DNA from: Bacteroidales bacterium UBA4459
GTDB lineage: Bacteria > Bacteroidota > Bacteroidia > Bacteroidales > F082
Reading direction: 5' to 3'
Length of the DNA stretch: 9,465 nt
Assembly: GCA_002389465.1 (NCBI GenBank)
Contig: DGOT01000136.1
Coordinates: 1-9,465 of the forward strand
Numbering within the stretch: the first letter of the stretch is position 1; every line of letters begins with the position of its first letter. Shown in pieces: positions 1-4,989 of the stretch. Under the pieces are notes generated by a model. It was not told the DNA's origin. It searched no databases and saw only the letters and a program-made list of their open reading frames with translations. The translations under genes were made by a program, and so were the position numbers.

Positions 1-76
1 AAAAAAAGGATGAGCCAGCCCGGCTTGAGGGCATTATTAAATTATATTTATTTAGGACAGTATTGATTTAGCGCAT

Positions 77-105
77 AAAAAAAGCCCGATCGTTATGACC
101 AGGCT
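77..105 (-). terminator. Intrinsic terminator of the ferredoxin gene
   Basis: Read on the minus strand, AGCCTGGTC pairs with GATCGGGCT-side bases to give a 9-bp stem (two G-T wobbles) around a 5-nt loop (ATAAC). A run of seven T follows (A-run at 77-83 on the plus strand). It starts 24 bases after the ferredoxin stop codon, in the right orientation to end that transcript. The stem-plus-T-run is seen directly; termination itself is inferred. Confidence 0.85.
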
Positions 106-128
106 CCTTTGAATATTCAATTTTTAGT

Positions 129-296
129 TTATTCAGGATGAATTGCTTCAACCGGGCAAACATCTGCACAGGCACCACAGTCGGTACACAGGTCAGGGTC
201 AATTACATAAATATCACCTTCAGAGATTGCCTCTACCGGGCATTCATCAATGCATGTACTGCAAGCAGTACAATCGTCATTTATTTTGTAAGCCAT
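129..296 (-). CDS. Small 2x[4Fe-4S] ferredoxin (4Fe-4S dicluster, clostridial type)
   Basis: A 55-residue cytoplasmic electron carrier. The translation starts MAYKINDDCTACSTC and has two CxxCxxCxxxCP motifs: C9/C12/C15/C19 followed by P20, and C37/C40/C43/C47 followed by P48. Each set binds a cubane cluster in the 4Fe-4S dicluster ferredoxin family, in which the two clusters are bound in cross-over fashion. Length and symmetry (CPVEAI repeated after each motif) match the 55-60-residue bacterial ferredoxins, so the gene is complete. The ATG at 296-294 is the only start that gives the usual short lead before the first Cys, and no Shine-Dalgarno is evident. It is divergent from korAB, an enzyme that reduces ferredoxin, and that operon encodes no ferredoxin subunit of its own. 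The role as its acceptor is inferred; the family call is close to certain. Confidence 0.95.
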   Translation of the reverse strand: MAYKINDDCTACSTCIDECPVEAISEGDIYVIDPDLCTDCGACADVCPVEAIHPE

Positions 297-329
297 GATA
301 ATAAAATTTAATTAAAAAATTTAGCTCGG

Positions 330-337
330 CAAATATA
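330..337 (-). promoter_or_regulatory. Bacteroidota -7 box (TATATTTG) for the ferredoxin gene
   Basis: On the minus strand TATATTTG fits the Bacteroidota sigma-ABfr -7 consensus TAnnTTTG exactly. It lies 33 bases before the ferredoxin ATG, predicting a 5' leader of about 28-30 nt. A convincing -33 TTTG is not seen; at that distance lies the inverted repeat at 350-366, which may replace or overlap it. The surrounding A/T-rich sequence raises the chance of a random match. Confidence 0.5.
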
Positions 338-349
338 TATATAATCCTG

Positions 350-366
350 TTAACATTTTATGTTAA
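350..366. promoter_or_regulatory. 17-bp perfect inverted repeat, possible operator
   Basis: TTAACAT-TTT-ATGTTAA is a perfect 7-bp dyad with a 3-bp centre. It begins 12 bases upstream of the ferredoxin -7 box and so covers the spacer/-33 zone of that promoter, where a dimeric regulator would act. It lies about 150 bp upstream of the korA promoter. Size and symmetry suit a helix-turn-helix dimer (Crp/Fnr-like size), but it does not match a named consensus I can assign. The dyad is seen directly; operator function is inferred. Confidence 0.4.
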
Positions 367-399
367 ATCGAGCATTTAAACTAAAAATATGGGCATTAT

Positions 400-419
400 C
401 TGTATCATTTTTTATACAG
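400..419. repeat. Inverted repeat CTGTAT-N8-ATACAG
   Basis: Two perfect 6-base arms, CTGTAT (400-405) and ATACAG (414-419), are separated by 8 bases that are mostly T. It is the second of three dyads in the divergent ferredoxin/korA intergenic region. It could be a protein site or a chance structure in A/T-rich DNA. Confidence 0.3.
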
Positions 420-435
420 TGGAGCAGACACATAT

Positions 436-474
436 CTAAAAAAGTGCATAAGTGTATTTACACACACTTTTTAG
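436..474. repeat. Nested inverted repeat upstream of the korA promoter
   Basis: The outer arms CTAAAAAAGTG (436-446) and CACTTTTTAG (465-474) are complementary apart from one extra A. Inside them GTGTA (452-456) and TACAC (459-463) form a tight second dyad with a 2-base centre. The structure ends 45 bases before the korA -7 box, a position suited to activator binding. No T-run that would make it a terminator for a neighbouring gene was seen, and no gene ends there. Function is unknown. Confidence 0.35.
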
Positions 475-518
475 TTAAAAAAAAACAACGGTGTCGTGTT
501 TTGTTACTACATAAAAAG

Positions 519-526
519 TATTTTTG
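519..526 (+). promoter_or_regulatory. Bacteroidota -7 box (TATTTTTG) for korAB
   Basis: TATTTTTG fits TAnnTTTG. A TTTG at 500-503 could be the -33 element but is only 15 bases away, shorter than the usual 19-21. The predicted transcription start is near 531, which leaves an 18-nt leader before ATG 549. Transcription from here would exclude a korA start at 360. Confidence 0.5.
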
Positions 527-548
527 CTATGATTTTAACATGCTAAAA

Positions 549-2396
549 ATGGCAAACGAAAAACAAAAAATAGTCGAACTTAAAAATGCAGTAATTCGAT
601 TTGCAGGAGATTCAGGAGACGGAATGCAATTGACCGGTAATCTATTTTTAGATTCAACGGCCATTGTAGGAAATGATTTTGCAACATTTCCTGATTACCC
701 GGCTGAAATCAGAGCACCGCAGGGTACTATTTCCGGAGTTTCCGGTTTTCAGATTAATTTTGGTGACAAAGATATCCATACGTCTGGCGACTTAGCGAAT
801 GTATTGGTGGCTATGAACCCCGCTTCTTTAAAAGCTAACATGAACTGGATTACTAACGATGCAATCATCATCGTTGATTCGGATGCTTTTATCGAGAAAA
901 ATATGGTAAAAGCCGGTTACGAAAACAACCCGTTAACGGATGGCTCTTTAACCGGACATCTGCTTATCGATGCTCCGATTACAACAATGACCAAGGATGC
1001 AGTAAAAGAACTGGGACTGGATAATAAATCGGCACAGAAATCGAAGAACATGTTTGCACTGGGCATGGTATTGTACATGTTCAACCGCGAATACCACAAC
1101 ACGATCAAATTCTTTGAGCAAAAGTTCAAGTCAAATCCGATTGTGGTTGAGGCAAACAAAAAGGTGCTGATTGCCGGGTATCATTTTGCCGATACAATTG
1201 AAGCGTTTGCCAGTACTTTTAAAATTGAACCAGCCCCGCTGGAAAAAGGATTGTATCGGAATGTGACCGGAAACCTAGCCACCGCCTGGGGTTTTCTGGC
1301 AGCTTCGGAACGTTCGGGCAGAAATCTGTTTTTAGGTTCGTATCCCATTACGCCGGCTTCCGAAATTCTTCAGGAGATAGCCAAACACAAGCAGTTTTCA
1401 GCCATAGCCTTTCAGGCTGAGGATGAGATTGCCGGGATTGTCTCAACCATCGGAGCAAGCTTTGCAGGAGCCATGGCCATTACCACAACATCCGGTCCGG
1501 GGCTCTCGTTGAAAAGCGAAGCTATTGGCTTAGCGGTGATGACAGAATTACCCATTGTAATTGTTGATGTACAACGGGGAGGTCCCTCGACAGGCTTGCC
1601 GACAAAATCGGAACAATCCGACCTGATGCAGGCGCTTTACGGAAGGAACGGCGAGGCTCCTGTGATCGTTTTGGCAGCCCGCAGTGCGGCCGATTGTTTT
1701 TATTCTGCTTATGAAGCATCGAAGCTTGCCATGGAGCATATGACCCCCGTAATTTTATTAACGGACGGTTCTCTGGCAAATGGGTCGGAAGTCTTTTTAA
1801 TTCCGAAAGTTGCTTCGTTGCCTGAAATAAACCCACCGATAGCTGAACCTAACGACCCGGATTACTTGCCTTATAAGCGGGATGATAAAAAGCTGAACAG
1901 AAAATGGGCCGTGGCAGGTACGGTAGGGTTACGCCATCGTATTGGAGGCCTGGAAAAAGAAGATCTTACCGGCCATGTTTCATACGATCCGCTTAACCAT
2001 GAGAAAATGACTAAGTTAAGACAGGAAAAAGTGGACAGGGTGGCTGACTATATTCCTGAATTGAACGTAACGGGAGAAGAAGAAGGAGATTTACTGGTAG
2101 TTGGATGGGGCGGAACCTATGGTGTTTTATTAACCGCTATAGAAGAATTGCGGGAAGAAGGTGAAAAAGTAAGTTTCGCCCATTTCAAACACATAATGCC
2201 ATTACCAAAGAACACAAAGGAAGTATTATCGAAATTTAAACGGATTTTGGTTTGCGAAAATAATATGGGACAGTTCGTCAATTATTTAAAGATGAGCTTC
2301 CCGGAAAATGACTACATGCAATTCAACAAGATTCAAGGCTTACCTTTCAAAGTTATTGAGTTGAAAGATCATATCACTTCACTTTTAAATGGATAA
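549..2396 (+). CDS. korA: 2-oxoacid (probably 2-oxoglutarate):ferredoxin oxidoreductase, fused gamma-alpha subunit
   Basis: With KorB it catalyses CoA-dependent oxidative decarboxylation of a 2-oxoacid (2-oxoglutarate to succinyl-CoA is the likely reaction), passing electrons to ferredoxin; the enzyme is reversible and cytoplasmic. From the ATG at 549 the protein has 615 residues, the usual size for fused gamma-alpha KorA. Residues about 14-225 are the gamma domain, opening with IRFAGDSGDGMQLTG. From about 240 the alpha pyrimidine-binding domain follows, with SYPITPASE (264-272), TSGPG (314-318) and RGGPSTGLPTKSEQSDL (343-359). The C-terminal part, about 480-615, is the transketolase C-terminal-like domain. 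The frame is open back to 360, but residues encoded there are K/H/C-rich, unlike the family, and the -7 box at 519-526 lies inside that stretch; ATG 540 is a weaker alternative. korB follows after 3 bases, so the two are cotranscribed. Substrate choice between 2-oxoglutarate and other 2-oxoacids is not fixed by sequence. Confidence 0.93.
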   Translation: MANEKQKIVELKNAVIRFAGDSGDGMQLTGNLFLDSTAIVGNDFATFPDYPAEIRAPQGTISGVSGFQINFGDKDIHTSGDLANVLVAMNPASLKANMNWITNDAIIIVDSDAFIEKNMVKAGYENNPLTDGSLTGHLLIDAPITTMTKDAVKELGLDNKSAQKSKNMFALGMVLYMFNREYHNTIKFFEQKFKSNPIVVEANKKVLIAGYHFADTIEAFASTFKIEPAPLEKGLYRNVTGNLATAWGFLAASERSGRNLFLGSYPITPASEILQEIAKHKQFSAIAFQAEDEIAGIVSTIGASFAGAMAITTTSGPGLSLKSEAIGLAVMTELPIVIVDVQRGGPSTGLPTKSEQSDLMQALYGRNGEAPVIVLAARSAADCFYSAYEASKLAMEHMTPVILLTDGSLANGSEVFLIPKVASLPEINPPIAEPNDPDYLPYKRDDKKLNRKWAVAGTVGLRHRIGGLEKEDLTGHVSYDPLNHEKMTKLRQEKVDRVADYIPELNVTGEEEGDLLVVGWGGTYGVLLTAIEELREEGEKVSFAHFKHIMPLPKNTKEVLSKFKRILVCENNMGQFVNYLKMSFPENDYMQFNKIQGLPFKVIELKDHITSLLNG

Positions 2397-2399
2397 AAA

Positions 2400-3431
2400 A
2401 TGGAAAACGTTATAAATACAGCCGAATTGCAGCTAACCAAAAAAGACTTTGAAAGTGATAGGATGGTAAAATGGTGTCCCGGCTGTGGCGATCATGCTAT
2501 TCTGAAAGCGGTTGAAAATGTATTCCCCGTATTGGGTATTCCGAAAGAAAAATTTGTTGTTGTTTCGGGTATCGGATGTTCCTCAAGGTTTCCTTATTAT
2601 ATGAATACTTACGGAATTCATGGAATTCACGGGCGTGCAGCAGCTCTGGCAACCGGTATCAAACTTACAAATCCGGAACTCAGTGTATGGATGATCACCG
2701 GTGACGGTGACTCGATGGCCATTGGAGGTAACCATTTTATTCACGTGGTTCGCCGGAATCCCGACATTAATGTATTGTTGTTTAATAATAAGATTTATGG
2801 TTTGACCAAAGGGCAGTTTTCGCCAACTACACCTCAGGGGGCTAAAACAAAAACATCACCCCAGGGTACGTTTGAAGCCCCGTTCAATCCGGGTGAACTG
2901 GTGATGGGTGCCCACGGAAAATTCTTTGCCCGCGTAGTTGATACCAACATAAAAATGATGACACAGGTGTTTGAAGAAGCTTCCCATCATAAAGGAACTT
3001 CGGTTGTGGAAATACTGGAGAACTGTGTTATTTTTAACAATAAAATCCATGCGTTGATAACTTCGCGTGAAACAAAGGACGAAAATCAATTGTTCCTGGA
3101 AGCTGGAAAGCCGATGATCTTTGGTAAAGAAAAGGACAAGGGAATTGTTTTACGGGGAACACAACTGGAAGTAGTTAAGATTGGTGAGAACGGAATTACC
3201 GAAGAAAATATTCTGGTACATGATCCGACAACAGAAGATGCCGGAATTCATACCATGCTGGCAAGTATGATGCCTCCGGCATTTCCTGCAGCATTAGGTG
3301 TTATCCGTTCGGTAAAATCCAAAACTTTTGAACAGGCTGTCTGGGCTTCTGTTGCGCATGAAAAAGAAACATCGAAGCTGAAATCGGTTGATAACCTGCT
3401 CCGTACAGGAAACACCTGGATTAAAGACTAA
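2400..3431 (+). CDS. korB: 2-oxoacid (probably 2-oxoglutarate):ferredoxin oxidoreductase, beta subunit
   Basis: The 343-residue catalytic beta subunit holds thiamine diphosphate and one [4Fe-4S] cluster. The TPP/Mg motif is GDGDS (101-105) with NN at 129-130, the spacing expected of the GDG-x(~25)-NN family. Four cysteines fit the cluster ligands of this family: C26 and C29 in WCPGCGDH, C60 in SGIGCSSR and C209 in ENCVIF. YGLTKGQFSPTTPQG (133-147) is the loop conserved in KorB proteins. There is no separate ferredoxin domain, so electrons must leave to an outside ferredoxin. The start is 3 bases after the korA stop, with no independent promoter, and a terminator lies 25 bases after its own stop. 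Length is normal and the gene is intact. Confidence 0.94.
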   Translation: MENVINTAELQLTKKDFESDRMVKWCPGCGDHAILKAVENVFPVLGIPKEKFVVVSGIGCSSRFPYYMNTYGIHGIHGRAAALATGIKLTNPELSVWMITGDGDSMAIGGNHFIHVVRRNPDINVLLFNNKIYGLTKGQFSPTTPQGAKTKTSPQGTFEAPFNPGELVMGAHGKFFARVVDTNIKMMTQVFEEASHHKGTSVVEILENCVIFNNKIHALITSRETKDENQLFLEAGKPMIFGKEKDKGIVLRGTQLEVVKIGENGITEENILVHDPTTEDAGIHTMLASMMPPAFPAALGVIRSVKSKTFEQAVWASVAHEKETSKLKSVDNLLRTGNTWIKD

Positions 3432-3455
3432 CAGAACTTATATTCGACAGATATA

Positions 3456-3482
3456 AGGGCCGCTTTTTGAGTGGCCTTTTTT
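3456..3482 (+). terminator. Intrinsic terminator of korAB
   Basis: GGCCGCT (3458-3464) pairs with AGTGGCC (3470-3476; one G-T wobble) around the loop TTTTG, followed by six T (3477-3482). It sits 25 bases after the korB stop. The loop also supplies the best -33 TTTG for the tilS promoter, so one short segment may serve both purposes. Confidence 0.85.
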
Positions 3483-3497
3483 CATTTAGTACCTTTG
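3466..3497 (+). promoter_or_regulatory. tilS promoter, predicted leaderless or near-leaderless
   Basis: The -33 TTTG (3466-3469) and the -7 TACCTTTG (3490-3497) match the Bacteroidota consensus, with a 20-base spacer. The tilS ATG begins 5 bases after the last G of the -7 box, which is about where transcription would start. The mRNA should therefore begin at or within a base or two of the start codon. The -33 element lies in the loop of the korAB terminator. Confidence 0.65.
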
Positions 3498-3501
3498 CAT
3501 C

Positions 3502-4827
3502 ATGATTACCCGATTTCAGGAATATATTGCAAAACAAAACTTATGCAATAAATCAGATCGTATTTTATTGACCGTCAGTGGCGGAGCCGATTCGGTTGTC
3601 ATACTCGACTTGTTTCATAAAACAGGCTATTCTATAGCAATTGCTCATTGTAACTTCCATCTGAGAGGAGCCGAGTCGGATGAAGATGAGCTGTTTGCAA
3701 GGGAACTGGGCAGAAAGTACGATGTTGATGTTTTTGTAAAACATTTTAATACAAAAGAATATGCTGCCTCAAAAAAAATCTCTGTCCAGGTGGCAGCCCG
3801 CGATTTACGGTATGACTGGTTCGAGAACCTCAGGCAGGAGAAAAAATTTGACTTTATCGCCGTGGCACATCATGCCGACGACCAGATAGAAACTTTTTTT
3901 ATTAATCTTCTCAGAGGTAGTGGCCTTGCCGGTTTAAAGGGAATGCCCGTCAAGCGTGATCGTATCATAAGGCCGCTCTTGTTTGCCGGCAGGGAAGATG
4001 TTGAAGCATACGCAAAGGAACAGAATTTAAGTTTCCGTGATGACTCTTCCAATAATGAGGACAAGTACCTGCGTAATAAGATAAGGCACAAACTGACCCC
4101 CGTATTGCACAATTTAACGGATAGTTATCCAGGCACTGTGATTGATAGTTTAAACAATTTGAGTGAAGCAGACTTGCTGCTGCAACTATTGCTTCAGGAG
4201 AAATTTAATGGAATGGTCAAACAGAATGAGGATGTTTTCTCACTGTCAATAACAGAATTCCGTAAACTGCAACCGCTCGAAGTATGGAGTTATTATTTAT
4301 TGCGCACATTCGGTTTCAACAGATCTACCACCAATAAAATAGCTGATACGGTTACACACGGGCAGTCGGGCAAAATATTTTATTCCGAAACACACCAATT
4401 GCTGATGGACAGGGACGAATTACTGGTAAAACCTTTACAAAAAAATGATGAGGCAGAATACAGGATCGATGACGAACAACAGGAAGTTACGGAACCGATT
4501 CCTTTGATATTTCAAACGCTGACAATTGACGGTGATTTCAGCATAGACACCGCCCTGTCTACGGCACAACTGGATAAAGATAAATTGGTTTTCCCGCTTA
4601 CAATACGGAAATGGCGAAGCGGAGACAGGATAAACCCCCTGGGCATGTCAGGGAGCAAACTTTTGAGCGACTATTTCATTGACAAAAAAATGAGTCTATT
4701 TACAAAGAATGACATATGGTTGTTGCTTTCGGGAAAAGATATTGTGTGGATAATAGGATACGGTATCTCGGACTACTATAAAATCACTCCGAAAACAAAA
4801 CACATATTTACTGTCAGGATGATGTGA
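3502..4827 (+). CDS. tilS: tRNA(Ile)-lysidine synthase
   Basis: TilS attaches lysine to C34 of the CAU anticodon of tRNA-Ile2 using ATP, switching it from methionine to isoleucine identity and AUA decoding; it is essential in most bacteria. The 441-residue protein has the N-type ATP-pyrophosphatase P-loop SGGADS (26-31), HCNFHLRGAESDED (49-62) and AHHADDQIETFFINLLRG (122-139). The RPLL and DSSN...YLRNKIRH segments (157-196) are also present. The C-terminal substrate-binding domain is recognised by TIRKWRSGDRINPLGM (367-382) and KKMSLFTKNDIWLL (395-408). Length is that of the full three-domain type common in Bacteroidota. It has its own promoter and no operon partner is evident: the next gene is 162 bases away. 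Confidence 0.96.
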   Translation: MITRFQEYIAKQNLCNKSDRILLTVSGGADSVVILDLFHKTGYSIAIAHCNFHLRGAESDEDELFARELGRKYDVDVFVKHFNTKEYAASKKISVQVAARDLRYDWFENLRQEKKFDFIAVAHHADDQIETFFINLLRGSGLAGLKGMPVKRDRIIRPLLFAGREDVEAYAKEQNLSFRDDSSNNEDKYLRNKIRHKLTPVLHNLTDSYPGTVIDSLNNLSEADLLLQLLLQEKFNGMVKQNEDVFSLSITEFRKLQPLEVWSYYLLRTFGFNRSTTNKIADTVTHGQSGKIFYSETHQLLMDRDELLVKPLQKNDEAEYRIDDEQQEVTEPIPLIFQTLTIDGDFSIDTALSTAQLDKDKLVFPLTIRKWRSGDRINPLGMSGSKLLSDYFIDKKMSLFTKNDIWLLLSGKDIVWIIGYGISDYYKITPKTKHIFTVRMM

Positions 4828-4989
4828 GCAGGGATATTGAACGGATGAGGCTTCTTCAAGTGCCTTATTTAACAGCTAATGCAACGTAAAACCTGTTGGC
4901 GTTGTCAAATAACCAAACATACGCCGGATTAAGGTACGGGATTTAACAGTTAATTTATTATTTTGGCCAACCAAAAAATATAGCCACCC
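4828..4989 (+). promoter_or_regulatory. tilS-dsbD intergenic region with a weak dsbD promoter candidate
   Basis: No strong terminator for tilS is seen. The best hairpins are AGGC/GCCT and CAACG (4882-4886)/CGTTG (4900-4904), neither followed by a good T-run. Near dsbD, TTATTTTG (4958-4965) is one mismatch from TAnnTTTG and lies 24 bases before the ATG, but no -33 element is seen. It overlaps the inverted repeat TTTTGG-CCAA-CCAAAA (4961-4976). Transcriptional read-through from tilS into dsbD cannot be excluded. Confidence 0.3.

Noticed and set aside
1..30. Possible minus-strand terminator at the window edge (AGCC/GGCT hairpin followed by a T-run)
   Set aside because: The stem is only 4 bp, five bases separate it from the T-run, and no gene ending here is visible on the minus strand after the ferredoxin terminator.
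917..1836. Open frames on the minus strand inside korA
   Set aside because: They lie antisense to a strongly conserved enzyme gene, and their translations show no recognisable domain or signal.
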